64,000 nucleotides of DNA from the NCBI RefSeq assembly GCF_030679875.1, contig NZ_JAUXSP010000032.1:1-64000 (forward strand). Reading direction: 5' to 3'. Positions 51,525 to 61,109 of the stretch are shown in pieces. Source of the stretch: Phenylobacterium sp. (GTDB lineage Bacteria; Pseudomonadota; Alphaproteobacteria; Caulobacterales; Caulobacteraceae). A program made the position numbers and the translations under genes. The notes beneath the pieces are model-generated. The model saw only the letters and a list, made by a program, of their open reading frames with translations. It was not told the origin of the DNA and made no database searches. How positions within the stretch are numbered: the stretch's first letter is position 1; each line of letters starts with the position of its first letter.

Positions 51525-53462
51525 ATGATGCGGATGGCCTTCCGAGCACAGACTGTCATCGTCGATGTCGCCATCGCAGCCCTGGCCTTCGTCTGCGCCT
51601 ACCTCTTGTCGCCGTCCGCCATCCCCGACCTTGGATTTGACGGCGCCCCATCCCTGAACATCATTCAGCTGGCGGCCATCTACGCCGCCTTCGCGGCGGT
51701 CTTCACGACCCTCTTCCGCGGTGAACTGTCGCCCTGGCGCTACGCCTCCATCCCCGACGCCCTGGTCATCGCCCGGATCGCCGCCCTGACCGCAGGTCTC
51801 TTCCTGCTGACGGTGTGGATCGTCGACCGGGCCGCCACCCTCCCGCGCTCCGCCCTCGCCATGGCGGTTGTCTTCCATGTGACGGGCTGCCTGGGGCTGC
51901 GGGTTTTTCGCCGCGCCATTCACGAGCATGCCCTGGTCAAGGTCGCTCCCCTGCGCAGTTCCGCCGCGGCCCAGGCCCCGCCTCTCCTGCTGATCGGGCC
52001 CCCGGCCCTGGCCGACACCTATTTGCGCGACGCCGCCCGCGCCCATGACCGTCGCTACACGCCGGTCGGCATCATCGGCATCGATATGCGCGACGTGGGC
52101 CAGCAGGTCCGGGGCGTCTGCATCATTGAGAGCCTGGATCGACTGGAAGAGGCGTTGGACGATCTGCGCCGGTGGAACCGCTATCCCAGAGCGGTGCTGT
52201 TCCTCGACGAACCCAGCCGAATGAAGGGACTTAACCCCGACCACCTTGGCCGCTTCCGCGCCGATGGCGTGCGCATGCTTCGCCTGCCCAGCATCGTCGA
52301 GCTTCGCCACCACGAGGGCGCGGCCCTCATGCCGCTGCGCGATGTCAGTGTCGAAGAACTGCTGGCGCGCGAGCCCATCCAGCTGGATCGCACCCCTGTC
52401 GCCGCCCTGATCCGTGACCGCCGCGTGCTGATCACCGGGGCGGGCGGCAGCATCGGGGGCGAACTGGCCCGGCAGGCGGCGGGCTTTGGTTGTGCGCATC
52501 TGACCCTGGTGGACAGCTCCGAGGCGGCTCTGTTCACGATCGACCGCGAACTGGCCGAGACCTACCCTGATCTGTCGCGTTCGGCGGTGCTTTGCGATGT
52601 TCGCCACGCAGGCCGCCTGCAGGGCCATTTCGAGGCCCAGGCGCCGGACCTGGTCTTCCATGCCGCGGCCCTGAAACATGTCTCGATGGTTGAGCGACAC
52701 CCCTGCGAGGGCGTCCTGACCAATGTGATCGGCACCTGGAATGTGGCGGAGGCCGCTCGACTCTGCGGGGCGGCCCAGATGGTGCTGATCTCCACCGACA
52801 AGGCCGTCGATCCCACCAACGTCATGGGCGCCACCAAGCGCCTGGCCGAGGCGGTGATCCAGGCCCAGCAGACAAATGGCGCCCGCACCCGTTTCGCCGC
52901 CGTCCGTTTCGGCAATGTGCTGGCTTCGGCGGGCTCGGTGGTGCCGATCTTCAAGTCGCAGATTGAGCGCGGCGGGCCGGTCACCCTGACCCATCCCGAC
53001 ATGACCCGCTTTTTCATGACCATTCCGGAAGCCGCCCAGCTGGTGATGCACGCCACCGCCGCCAGCGCCGAAGATCAGGACGCCCAGGCGCGCCTCTTCC
53101 TTCTGGAGATGGGCCAGCCGGTACGGATCATGGATCTGGCCCGCCAGATGATCGCCCTGTCGGGACGCACGCTCGGTCAGGATATCGAGATCAAGATCAC
53201 CGGGCTGCGGCCGGGCGAGAAGCTCAATGAGACGCTTCTCGACGACAACGAGCATGCGACGCCGTGTGCGCCGAAGGTGATGCAGGTGGTGTCAAACTCC
53301 GCCGTCCGGATCACCCCTGGCCACCTTCAGACCCTTGAAGCCCTGGCTGAGCAGGCTGACTCCGAAGGCGTGCGCACAGCCCTATTCGATCTGGTCGGAC
53401 AGATCCGCGGGCAGCGCCCAGGTGGCGCACCCAAGCTGAAGGTCGTCGTGGGCGGGAGCTAG
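51525..53462 (+). CDS. membrane-bound nucleotide-sugar 4,6-dehydratase (CapD/WbpM/FlaA1-like)
   Basis: 645 aa. About four N-terminal membrane helices (10-130), a CoA-binding-like linker, then an extended SDR domain with ITGAGGSIGGELARQ from about residue 304. The active site shows the family variant: STDKAVDPTN followed by MGATK, where Met replaces the usual Tyr of SDRs, as in WbpM. Makes UDP-4-keto-6-deoxy sugars for polysaccharide or glycan synthesis. Stands 2.9 kb before the exopolysaccharide locus and may feed it (inference). Confidence 0.92.
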   Translation: MMRMAFRAQTVIVDVAIAALAFVCAYLLSPSAIPDLGFDGAPSLNIIQLAAIYAAFAAVFTTLFRGELSPWRYASIPDALVIARIAALTAGLFLLTVWIVDRAATLPRSALAMAVVFHVTGCLGLRVFRRAIHEHALVKVAPLRSSAAAQAPPLLLIGPPALADTYLRDAARAHDRRYTPVGIIGIDMRDVGQQVRGVCIIESLDRLEEALDDLRRWNRYPRAVLFLDEPSRMKGLNPDHLGRFRADGVRMLRLPSIVELRHHEGAALMPLRDVSVEELLAREPIQLDRTPVAALIRDRRVLITGAGGSIGGELARQAAGFGCAHLTLVDSSEAALFTIDRELAETYPDLSRSAVLCDVRHAGRLQGHFEAQAPDLVFHAAALKHVSMVERHPCEGVLTNVIGTWNVAEAARLCGAAQMVLISTDKAVDPTNVMGATKRLAEAVIQAQQTNGARTRFAAVRFGNVLASAGSVVPIFKSQIERGGPVTLTHPDMTRFFMTIPEAAQLVMHATAASAEDQDAQARLFLLEMGQPVRIMDLARQMIALSGRTLGQDIEIKITGLRPGEKLNETLLDDNEHATPCAPKVMQVVSNSAVRITPGHLQTLEALAEQADSEGVRTALFDLVGQIRGQRPGGAPKLKVVVGGS

Positions 53463-53576
53463 GCTCCGTCGGGATCTGGTTTTCAGGCTGGGTGCAGTTC
53501 AGCGAATGACGCGGCGCCCCTGAGGCGACGGCGTCCCCTCGGCAGGACATCAATCAGGAAGCCCAATTTTACGAGG

Positions 53577-53822
53577 TCAGACGGAACCTGCGGGCGCACG
53601 GCGGCGCGCGGGACCCGACAGGCCGATCCAGGCCACATGGCGCATGGCGCGGTCGATGGCGGCCTTGGCGGTATCCTGGCAGGCGTCGAGGCCCGAGGCG
53701 ACGATCTCGCCGGCCTCATCATATACGCTCCAGACCCAGCCCATGGCGTCCTGGCTCATGGAGTAGGCGAATAGTGGCTCAGACATTCCCGGCCCCTGTT
53801 GCGCTGCAACATACTCAGACAT
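53577..53822 (-). CDS. small hypothetical protein
   Basis: 81 aa, or 69 aa if translation starts at 53786 (both starts begin MSE). The core FAYSMSQDAMGWVWSVYDEAGEIV, followed by a helix with ACQDTAKAAIDRAM, has the composition of a real folded domain: a short beta sheet and a helix. I do not recognise a family. GGAG precedes the first start. Lies alone between the sugar dehydratase and pckG. Confidence 0.6.
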   Translation of the reverse strand: MSEYVAAQQGPGMSEPLFAYSMSQDAMGWVWSVYDEAGEIVASGLDACQDTAKAAIDRAMRHVAWIGLSGPARRRAPAGSV

Positions 53823-53915
53823 CAGACGGCTCCTGAACGCGCCCTGTCAAGTTTCGATCCCTCTCGACCTGACCGCTCTGAAGGATCGCGGCCATTTCGA
53901 GCAGGGGGTTGCACA

Positions 53916-55772
53916 CTACTCCGCCGCTGCCACAGCCTGTCCGCGGCGCTCGGCCTGCAGCCGGGCGACCAGGGCCGCGTGCTCATCCCAGAGCGCCTTG
54001 GGGAGGCGATCACCGAACCGCTCATAGGCCGGCGGGATCAGCGCGGCTTCCTGGGTCCAGATATCGGCGTCGACGGTCAGCAGCAGGTCAAGCTGGGCGT
54101 CAGTGAGGTCGAGGCCCGCCAGATCCAGGCTCTCGCGGCTGGGCAGGCGTCCGATGGGGGTGTCGACAGCTTCCGCGCGGCCGCCGAGACGTTCGACGAT
54201 CCATTTCAGAACCCGGCTGTTCTCGCCAAAGCCCGGCCATACGAACTTGCCGCGCTCGTCCTTGCGGAACCAGTTCACGAAATAGATCCGCGGCAGCTTC
54301 TCGGGATCGGCCTGCGCGCCCAGCTTCAGCCAGTGGGCGAAGTAGTCGCCCATATTGTAGCCGCAGAACGGCAACATGGCGAAGGGATCGCGGCGCAGTT
54401 CGCCGATGGCGTTCTCGGCCGCGGCCGTGCCTTCTGAGGCCACATTGGAGGCCATGAAGACCCCGTGACGCCAGTCGAAGGCCTCGGTGACCAGAGGTAC
54501 GGCCGAGGCCCGGCGACCGCCGAACAGAATGGCCGAGATCGGCACGCCGGCGGGATCCTCCCACTCCGGCGCAATCACCGGGCACTGATCGGCCGGAACG
54601 GTGAAGCGGGCGTTGGGATGGGCGGCGGGCGTCTCCGACGCGGGCGTCCAGGGATTGCCGCGCCAATCGGTGAGCGCCGGCGGCGGCTGTGCGGTGAGGC
54701 CTTCCCACCAAACGTCGCCGTCAGGGGTCAGGGCGACGTTGGTGAACACGCAGTTGGCGTGCAGGGCGTCGATGGCGTTGCGGTTGGTCTCAAGGCCGGT
54801 GCCTGGCGCGACGCCAAAGAAGCCGGCCTCGGGGTTGATGGCGTAGAGGCGGCCGTCTTCGCCGAACCGCATCCAGCAGATATCGTCGCCAATGGTCTCA
54901 GCCGTCCAACCCGGCAGGGTGGGCTGCAGCATCGCCATATTGGTCTTGCCGCACGCACTGGGGAAGGCCGCGGCGATATAGCGGACGTCCTTCTCCGGCG
55001 AGGTCAGCTTGAGAATGAGCATGTGCTCGGCAAGCCAGCCCTCGTCTCTGGCCATGACCGAGGCGATCCGAAGGGCGAAGCACTTCTTGCCCAGGAGCGC
55101 GTTGCCGCCGTAGCCGGAGCCGTAGGACCAGATCTCCCGGGTCTCGGGGAAGTGGACAATGTACTTCTCTTCGTTGCACGGCCACGGCACGTCGGCCTGG
55201 CCGGCCGCCAGCGGCGCGCCGAGGGTGTGGACGGCGGGCACGAAGAAGCCGTCCTGGCCCAGTTGTTCGAGGGCCGGAGTTCCCATGCGGGTCATGACGC
55301 GCATCGAGATGGCGACATAGGCGCTGTCGGTAATCTCCACGCCGATGGCGCTGATCTTTGAGCCGAGCGGGCCCATGCAGAAGGGCACCACATACATGGT
55401 GCGCCCGCGCATGCAGCCGTCGAACAGGCCCTCGAGCTTGGCGCGCATCTCGCTGGGTTCGGCCCAGTTGTTGGTCGGACCCGCGTCCGCCTCGTCTTGC
55501 GAGCAGATGAAGGTCCGGCTCTCCACCCGCGCCACGTCGCGAGGGTCAGAGGCGGCATAGAAGGAGTTGGGGCGGAGATCGGGGTTCAGCCGGGTCAGTG
55601 TGCCGCTTTGCACCAGGTCAGCGGTCAGCTGGCTCCACTCGGCTTCAGAGCCATCACACCAGTAGACCCGCTCCGGCTTGGTCAGGGCGGCGATCTCTTT
55701 CACCCAGGCGTTGAGCCCGGCATGGCGGGTCGGCGTGGCGTCCAGGCTCTTCGTCAAGGTCGCTTCCGTCAT
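53916..55772 (-). CDS. pckG: phosphoenolpyruvate carboxykinase (GTP)
   Basis: 618 aa, the size of GTP-dependent PEPCK and unrelated to the ATP type. The kinase-1a P-loop [13 protein letters not shown] with the hyper-reactive Cys, the upstream [16 protein letters not shown] with metal ligands, and the C-terminal [20 protein letters not shown] are intact. Converts oxaloacetate to PEP in gluconeogenesis. An ATG at 55784 is a close alternative start; GGAGA lies before 55772. Suits an organism growing on amino acids and organic acids. Confidence 0.95.
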   Translation of the reverse strand: MTEATLTKSLDATPTRHAGLNAWVKEIAALTKPERVYWCDGSEAEWSQLTADLVQSGTLTRLNPDLRPNSFYAASDPRDVARVESRTFICSQDEADAGPTNNWAEPSEMRAKLEGLFDGCMRGRTMYVVPFCMGPLGSKISAIGVEITDSAYVAISMRVMTRMGTPALEQLGQDGFFVPAVHTLGAPLAAGQADVPWPCNEEKYIVHFPETREIWSYGSGYGGNALLGKKCFALRIASVMARDEGWLAEHMLILKLTSPEKDVRYIAAAFPSACGKTNMAMLQPTLPGWTAETIGDDICWMRFGEDGRLYAINPEAGFFGVAPGTGLETNRNAIDALHANCVFTNVALTPDGDVWWEGLTAQPPPALTDWRGNPWTPASETPAAHPNARFTVPADQCPVIAPEWEDPAGVPISAILFGGRRASAVPLVTEAFDWRHGVFMASNVASEGTAAAENAIGELRRDPFAMLPFCGYNMGDYFAHWLKLGAQADPEKLPRIYFVNWFRKDERGKFVWPGFGENSRVLKWIVERLGGRAEAVDTPIGRLPSRESLDLAGLDLTDAQLDLLLTVDADIWTQEAALIPPAYERFGDRLPKALWDEHAALVARLQAERRGQAVAAAE

Positions 55773-55964
55773 GAGGGTCTCCATCACCTGGCCGTCAGCC
55801 CGATCAGCCATTGGCCGCCGGTGTTCGTTTATGAACAAGTCCATAATGCGTGACGTCGAGTGTGCAAACTGCGGGCCGCCGGATTTTTTGCATTTTGCCT
55901 GCTTAAACTCGTGCATTCCTCGCTTAATTCGGAAGGCTCAACAGGTCTTGGTTAGGCTGCAGTT

Positions 55965-56162
55965 CTAGCGGCGTTTCGCCGCCGGAGACCAGGCGCGCCG
56001 AATGGCTTCGCTGGCCCAGACGCCGCCCGCGTAAATCGGAACGACGGGAAGGAGCAGCAGCCAAGCGCTGACCACGGCCGCCAGCTGCGCCCCGGCGGCC
56101 AGGCGTCCCAAATCCTCAGCGGCTCTTGGGGAGATTGATGGTGTTGGGCGGCCTGGATGCAT
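55965..56162 (-). CDS. small single-pass membrane protein
   Basis: 65 aa. A central hydrophobic segment (AAVVSAWLLLLPVVPIYAGGV) and a basic tail (RRAWSPAAKRR). The start at 56162 is supported by a strong AGGAGA about seven bases upstream. No family recognised. It lies alone between pckG and the exopolysaccharide locus, on the minus strand. Confidence 0.5.
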   Translation of the reverse strand: MHPGRPTPSISPRAAEDLGRLAAGAQLAAVVSAWLLLLPVVPIYAGGVWASEAIRRAWSPAAKRR

Positions 56163-56272
56163 GGGTCTTCTCCTGCAACCAGGAGAGGCGCTTGCTGGGC
56201 GCAATTCAATGGATGGACCGCTCAGCCTGGGCGCCTGGGCCGGCAGGTTGCGCTCGCCAGGTCAGCCAGACG

Positions 56273-56303
56273 AAAAAACCTCCCCGCGCGCAGCGCGAGG
56301 AGG
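56273..56303 (-). terminator. intrinsic terminator downstream of the Wza-like gene
   Basis: On the minus strand an 11-bp stem with one mismatch (CCTCCTCGCGC / GCGCGGGGAGG) is followed by TTTTTT. It lies about 40 bases after the stop of the leftward export gene. Confidence 0.75.
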
Positions 56304-56343
56304 CCTTATCGACACCGTTCCCTTGGTAGGAAAAGTGTTGAGC

Positions 56344-56913
56344 TTAGAAGAAGCGCTCGGCGATCCGAATGGTGTCCCCCGGCGCCACCGGCGTCATGGG
56401 GGTCAACGGAAACTCCCGCTCATCATCGGTGTCGCTACGCTTGATGTACACCCGGCGGTTATTGGCGCGGTAGGTGAAGCCACCGGCCGTCGCCACGGCG
56501 TTCAGGACCGACAGGCCGTTGGTGTAGGGATACTCGCCGGGGCTCTGAACCTCGCCCAAGATGTAGAAGGGCCGGTAATTGAGCACCTCGACGCTGACCC
56601 GCGGGTCACGGAGATAGCCTTCCTTCAGCGCCGTCTGGATGGACGCTTGGATATCGGGGATCGTGAGACCCTGGGCCTTCACTTCGCCGATCAGGGGTAG
56701 GGAGATGTTGCCTGATCCGCCGACGAAGAACTCGCCCGTCAGGCTCTCCTCGCCATAGGTGATCACCCGCACCTTATCGCCGGATCCCAGGCGGTACTCC
56801 GGAAGGACACGCACCTCTGCGGCCGTCTGGTCCTGAGCCTGAACCGTCAGTGGCGCGAACGCCGTCGCACATACCGCCGCCACCGCGACCAGCAGGGACA
56901 AGAATCTCTGCAT
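56344..56913 (-). CDS. Wza-like polysaccharide export protein (short form)
   Basis: 189 aa with a signal peptide of the ordinary type; unlike E. coli Wza no proper lipobox is seen. A Poly_export domain (about 35-110, YRLGSGDKVRVITYGEESLTG) and one SLBB domain (FYILGEVQSPGEYPYTNGLS) follow, the minimum for a ring-forming outer-membrane exporter. The long C-terminal domain of Wza that makes the outer-membrane helix barrel is absent, so a separate barrel protein may be needed. HfsD-like proteins of Caulobacter are of this kind. Transcribed away from the rest of the locus. Confidence 0.9.
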   Translation of the reverse strand: MQRFLSLLVAVAAVCATAFAPLTVQAQDQTAAEVRVLPEYRLGSGDKVRVITYGEESLTGEFFVGGSGNISLPLIGEVKAQGLTIPDIQASIQTALKEGYLRDPRVSVEVLNYRPFYILGEVQSPGEYPYTNGLSVLNAVATAGGFTYRANNRRVYIKRSDTDDEREFPLTPMTPVAPGDTIRIAERFF

Positions 56914-56931
56914 CTCACTCACGCTCCACAT

Positions 56932-57193
56932 CTTTCAAGCGTCCCCCACAACCTCCCTTCTACCGCAGTGCGGCGAGACGGGAAACTCCCATAGGGGTGC
57001 GGCCGGAACGGCCCCCAAGATATAAGGATAACAAAAGCAGAATAGAACATTTACCAGCGATGAACAGCCCATTCAGATGATGTAAACCTTAACAGGCCAG
57101 CAACCGAGTTTCGTATCGTTATGTATACCCTATAACTACAGCAATGCTTAAGCGGCTTTATCGTAAACACCTCCCAACAGAACTCCAAAAGGG
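56932..57193. promoter_or_regulatory. AT-rich divergent regulatory region of the exopolysaccharide locus
   Basis: No gene. From about 57010 to 57180 the sequence is clearly richer in A and T than anything nearby, with TATACC and TATAAC hexamers around 57124-57136. It separates the leftward export gene from the rightward genes and must contain both promoters. I cannot assign -35 boxes with confidence. Confidence 0.5.
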
Positions 57194-58369
57194 GTGGGTG
57201 TGGTGTTGGTCAAAAAGACTCTGTTTACTCAAGCCGCTATCGTTGCTGCTTCCCTAAGCCTTGCGGCATGCGCAACGCTACCCGAGGCGAGCACGCCCAT
57301 GGGCTTTGGGGTGGCCGCGGTGCCTCCGACTGGCTATCTCGACTTTTGCCAACGACAACCCGAAGACTGCGGCGGCGCACCGGCTGAGGTCGTGCGCAAG
57401 GTCGCCGAAGTTGAGCTGGCTAGACGCGGTGCGTCGGAGGCGCGCCTCATCCTGGCAGGCGTCCAGCCCATGACCACCGCGGCGCTGCCAGGGCGCAATG
57501 TGAACTGGGGAACGGCCTTTGCTGAGGCCCGCCTGAGGCGGGAGGCCGCTGAGCAGTCTAACGCCACCCTCGAGGCGGCCATGGCCGACACGCAGATGGC
57601 GGCGAGCCCAACACCTCCGCTGCTGAGGGTGAGCGCCGACGCCCAGAGCCCCCCCGTGCGGCTTCAGCGTCTTGGGACATCTTCCATCGGACCCGCCATC
57701 CCAGAGCTCCCCCGCCCATCCGAGGCGCCCATCGCCCAACCGGTGGAGCGCCCTGCCCTGACCCCGGCGCTTTGGGGACAGCTGACCCGTATCAATGACA
57801 AGGTGAACCGGCAGATTGTCCGAAGGGCTGACATTCAGACCTATGGCGTGCTGGACCGGTGGGCGACGCCGCTGTTGAACGGTGAGCAGTACGGAGATTG
57901 CGAGGACTATGTCCTGGAGAAGCGGCGGGCTTTGGTCGCTGCGGGCCTGCCCGCCAGCGCCCTTTCGATCGCCGTGGCCACGACCAGCTGGGGGGAAAGC
58001 CACGCCGTCTTGTTGGTCGCCACCGATAAGGGGGACTACGTCCTCGACAGCCTGACCCCGTGGATCTTGCCCTGGCGCAAGGCGAGCCTCACCTGGGGCG
58101 CGCGTCAGGTGGCTGGCGCCCCGTTCCGCTGGGCAATGGTCAGCCAGGCGGTCGTGACTGACGCCCCGCCCAAGGCTGAGCCCGCCACCTTACAAGTGGC
58201 GACCTCAGCCGATGCCGCGGCGTCCCACACTGTGCGGCTTGTCGGGAGCGGCGCATTTTCCGCTCGTCCTTATGGGGTCGAGCAGCCCACCGTCAGTGTG
58301 AAGGGGCCAGAGCCCATCATGACCTTGGCCCTGGCAAGCGGCAGCCCCTTGCGCGGGCTCCTTCACTAG
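57194..58369 (+). CDS. LapG-type transglutaminase-like cysteine protease, lipoprotein
   Basis: 391 aa. Lipobox LAAC (Cys26). The BTLCP catalytic triad is complete: Cys236 in GDCEDYVL, His270 in GESHAVL and Asp285 in YVLDSL. A Pro/Ala-rich insert of about 100 residues separates the family's N-terminal Cys-pair region (TGYLDFC, EDC) from the catalytic core, making the protein nearly twice usual length. LapG cleaves large surface adhesins; a role here in processing a surface protein or barrel is inferred. Starts at GTG 57194 or 57203. Confidence 0.85.
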   Translation: MGVVLVKKTLFTQAAIVAASLSLAACATLPEASTPMGFGVAAVPPTGYLDFCQRQPEDCGGAPAEVVRKVAEVELARRGASEARLILAGVQPMTTAALPGRNVNWGTAFAEARLRREAAEQSNATLEAAMADTQMAASPTPPLLRVSADAQSPPVRLQRLGTSSIGPAIPELPRPSEAPIAQPVERPALTPALWGQLTRINDKVNRQIVRRADIQTYGVLDRWATPLLNGEQYGDCEDYVLEKRRALVAAGLPASALSIAVATTSWGESHAVLLVATDKGDYVLDSLTPWILPWRKASLTWGARQVAGAPFRWAMVSQAVVTDAPPKAEPATLQVATSADAAASHTVRLVGSGAFSARPYGVEQPTVSVKGPEPIMTLALASGSPLRGLLH

Positions 58370-58381
58370 GGGAAACCTCTG

Positions 58382-58411
58382 GCTGAACTGGGGCTCGTGC
58401 GCCAGTTCAGC
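58382..58411 (+). terminator. hairpin after the cysteine protease gene
   Basis: Perfect 10-bp inverted repeat (GCTGAACTGG / CCAGTTCAGC) with a 10-base loop, 12 bases after the stop. No T run, so it may be an attenuator or mRNA-stability element rather than a full stop. Confidence 0.45.
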
Positions 58412-58452
58412 TCATCTGGGCGTAGGACGCGCTCGAAGATGGTGCTCAGAGA

Positions 58453-59856
58453 GTGACGTCAGCCTCGGAAGTGGCCTGCGTCCGGGGGAGCGGGGGACCG
58501 GTGGGGCCTAAACAGAGCGTCAGCCGAACAGGCGCCGGTGAGCGTACGCGCCGCAAGATCTGGCCGCCCCCAGAAGGCGCCGGCCTAGCTGCGGCGGGCC
58601 TGGGGCTCATCTTTATCGCGCACCTGGCCTATGGAGCCTTAAAGGTTGAGGCGAGCCTTCTAGCGGTCGGCGCCTCCGCCCTCCTGCTACTGGCTTGCCT
58701 AGCCACACCAGCTATTCGTCGCGACCTTCTGCGCGTGCGCGGCCTTGCCCTGCCCGCAGCCCTGTTTGGATTGGTGCTGCTAGCGGGGCTCTTGTCGCTA
58801 ACCCCATTGGGTCCAGCCGGGGTTCACCCGGTTTGGGCCTTTGTGGGTGTGTCGCCGGGCTCAGCCACAATTGATCGTTCCGCCACCACGCTCGAACTGA
58901 TCAAGCTTCTTGGCCTCGGCTGTCTATTTCTCGTGGGCGCCGCCACAGGTGCGGCCGATGGCCGGGCGCGAACGGCGGTCAACCTGATGATTGCGCTATC
59001 TGCCATCTTTGGGCTCTGGGCGTTTTTCAACTTCACGACCGGCGTTCAGTACCAGACCCAGAGGGGTCGGCTGGAGGGGACGCTGATGAGCCCAAACACC
59101 GCCGGCACATTTTTCGCCATGATGGTGATTGTCACGCTCGGCCCGCTGCTGAGAGATCTTCGTGGCGTATCGGCCGGTCAAGCCTTGCAGAAGGCCACTG
59201 GATATTGGGCCGCCTTGATCATTCTCGTCGGCTGCCTTCTGGCGACCGCCTCAAGGGGCGCTGCGCTGGGGACAGGGGTCAGCGTTATCAGCTTGTTGGT
59301 CATCCTGTTCTTTGCGGGCCGGGTGCGCCTTGGCCGCGTGACGCTTATCATGCTGGCGGCGGTCGTCGCCGCAATGGTCGCGCTCTACTTCGTCGGTGAG
59401 CGATTGGTGGAACGGTTTTCGACCTTCGAGGAACACGCTGACGGCCGGCTTGAGATGTTCGCCATGCACTGGCGCGCCTTCCTCGCGTCTCCCCTCGGCG
59501 GCTACGGCCTCGGGACCTTTGACACCATCCACCGGCTTCTTCTTGACGCCTCCACCTTTAGTTCGATGTGGACCGTCAGAGCGACCCACAACGTCTACCT
59601 GCAATGGCTGGAGGAGGCCGGCCTGCTTGGCGCCGTTCCCATGTTCGGCGCGATCGCTGCGGTGATCACGATCAGTCTCGTGCGGGGCCTACGACGAACG
59701 CGAATGACCTATGTCCTCTTCGCCCTTGTCGCGGCGAATCTGGCGGTCCTTGTGCATGGCTTCTCCGACTTCGCCCTGCAGACCCCGTCCATCGCCCTGA
59801 TGTGGAGCTACTTGCTCGGGCTTCAATTTGCGATGTCGCAAGGGTCGCAAAGATGA
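58453..59856 (+). CDS. O-antigen ligase/polymerase family membrane protein
   Basis: 467 aa, about eleven membrane helices, with a large periplasmic loop. The Wzy_C/WaaL signature is visible: the basic periplasmic RLEGTLMSPNTAG, HWRAFLASPLGGYGLGTFD and VRATHNVYLQWLEEAG blocks, with the conserved His in THNVYLQ. In exopolysaccharide loci such proteins polymerise undecaprenyl-linked repeat units (as HfsC or HfsI in Caulobacter). The start is uncertain because about 35 polar residues precede the first helix. The next gene overlaps by 4 bases. Confidence 0.9.
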   Translation: MTSASEVACVRGSGGPVGPKQSVSRTGAGERTRRKIWPPPEGAGLAAAGLGLIFIAHLAYGALKVEASLLAVGASALLLLACLATPAIRRDLLRVRGLALPAALFGLVLLAGLLSLTPLGPAGVHPVWAFVGVSPGSATIDRSATTLELIKLLGLGCLFLVGAATGAADGRARTAVNLMIALSAIFGLWAFFNFTTGVQYQTQRGRLEGTLMSPNTAGTFFAMMVIVTLGPLLRDLRGVSAGQALQKATGYWAALIILVGCLLATASRGAALGTGVSVISLLVILFFAGRVRLGRVTLIMLAAVVAAMVALYFVGERLVERFSTFEEHADGRLEMFAMHWRAFLASPLGGYGLGTFDTIHRLLLDASTFSSMWTVRATHNVYLQWLEEAGLLGAVPMFGAIAAVITISLVRGLRRTRMTYVLFALVAANLAVLVHGFSDFALQTPSIALMWSYLLGLQFAMSQGSQR

Positions 59857-60413
59857 GAGTTCGTCCCCAACTGCTGACCCTCATCGGTATGACGCTCCTG
59901 CCCCTGGCGACCCTGGGCCTGGTAGCCGCAGCCCTGGCCGCCCTGAGCCCTCAGTCCAGCCCTCTCGCCTCTCCCTTGATCCTGACCTTGGGCCAGAGCC
60001 GAGCCGCAGACGCAGCGCTGGCGGCGGTCTCACCCGATCTTGAGGCCGCGGCTCTCGCAAGCCTGCGGGCCATCGACCACACCCCCTACGATTCCAGCTC
60101 TCGCCTGCGCCTGGCCTATATTGACAGCCTCGACGGCGGACTAAGCCCCCAGGGGCTCGAGCACCTAGAAACCTCCTACGCCCTCCTCCCCCTGGATCAG
60201 TATGTGGCCACTTGGCGGGTGGGGTTTGCGCTAGAGCATTGGGGAGACCTAACGCCGGAGTTGCGCAAGAAGGTGGAAGCTGAAGCTTTTGCCTTCCTCG
60301 GCACATCTCGGCGTCGCGAGATGCTTGCAACCCTAGAAGCTGTCGACTCTCCCACTGGGATCGTCCCTGCGATATTCTGGCGTGAACGTTTGAAACGCCC
60401 GCGCCGACCCTAG
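59853..60413 (+). CDS. hypothetical protein coupled to the polymerase gene
   Basis: 186 aa. A single N-terminal membrane helix (about 7-31, LTLIGMTLLPLATLGLVAAALAALS) and a periplasmic alpha-helical domain with paired helices (RAADAALAAVSPDLEAAALASLRAID, then LRLAYIDSLDGGLSPQGLEHLETSYALLPLD) like TPR-type repeats. ATGA overlap with the polymerase gene, so the product is made with it and may be its partner. No known family. Confidence 0.75.
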   Translation: MRVRPQLLTLIGMTLLPLATLGLVAAALAALSPQSSPLASPLILTLGQSRAADAALAAVSPDLEAAALASLRAIDHTPYDSSSRLRLAYIDSLDGGLSPQGLEHLETSYALLPLDQYVATWRVGFALEHWGDLTPELRKKVEAEAFAFLGTSRRREMLATLEAVDSPTGIVPAIFWRERLKRPRRP

Positions 60414-60603
60414 GTTAAACTCCCCTCCGATGTGCCCATTGCCGCAAGAAGTGGCGTTCCCGGTACAATCAGCGGGCGAGAAAGACACAGTTTGGGTGGG
60501 CATTACTGCACTACAGCACGAACCCCCTTGAGAATTCCTGCGTCCTGTGGCCATAGGAGACGCACGGCAGCTACGCCGTTAACGTTTTTAGGGGAGAGGC
60601 GGC

Positions 60604-61089
60604 ATGAGCCTCAAAGTGATGGGCGTCAGCGCCGTGGCGCGCGCCATGGTTGCAGTCGCCGGCTTCGGTCTTGTTGCGCTCCCGGCTGCTGTGGCGATCG
60701 CCCAAACCACAGCCACTGAGGCGGCCCAGGTGGAAGCGCTTGCCGAGGCGATCGCCGTTGCGGTGGCCGAAGCTGTGGCGGCGACTGAAGGCATGTCTCC
60801 GGAAGCCCAAGAGGCTGCCGTGGAAGCCGCCATCGAGTCCACTGTGGCCGCCAGCGGGCTCTCTCCCGCTGTCGTCGCCGCTGCGATCACCCAATCGGCC
60901 ACTATCCTGGCTGCTGCAGGCATTAGTACTCCGGCGGTGACTGCTGCGATTTCTACGGCCTCCGCCGCCGCCCAGTTGGCCGTCGCCCAGGCTCCTGCCG
61001 CGGGCGCTCCGACGGGCGCCCCGGCGCCGCCGGCGCCGCCCACGACGATCACTGCGCCTATCTACGTGCCGCCTGGCGCGACGCCGTAA
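60604..61089 (+). CDS. secreted Ala-rich hypothetical protein
   Basis: 161 aa with signal peptide (AVAIAQTT). The mature part is about one-third alanine with Glu, Val and Ser, predicted as continuous amphipathic helices (AAQVEALAEAIAVAVAEAVAAT), and ends in a Pro-rich tail. GGGGAGAGG precedes the ATG, which supports a real gene. No family recognised. It stands between the polymerase pair and the outer-membrane barrel, in the place of a periplasmic spacer or matrix protein. A hairpin follows. Confidence 0.65.
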   Translation: MSLKVMGVSAVARAMVAVAGFGLVALPAAVAIAQTTATEAAQVEALAEAIAVAVAEAVAATEGMSPEAQEAAVEAAIESTVAASGLSPAVVAAAITQSATILAAAGISTPAVTAAISTASAAAQLAVAQAPAAGAPTGAPAPPAPPTTITAPIYVPPGATP

Positions 61090-61109
61090 GCATTCGCGTT
61101 CCCCACTCT

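Noticed and set aside
51486..53255. 589-residue minus-strand frame opposite the sugar dehydratase
   Set aside because: Shadow of the CapD-like gene; no conserved motif.
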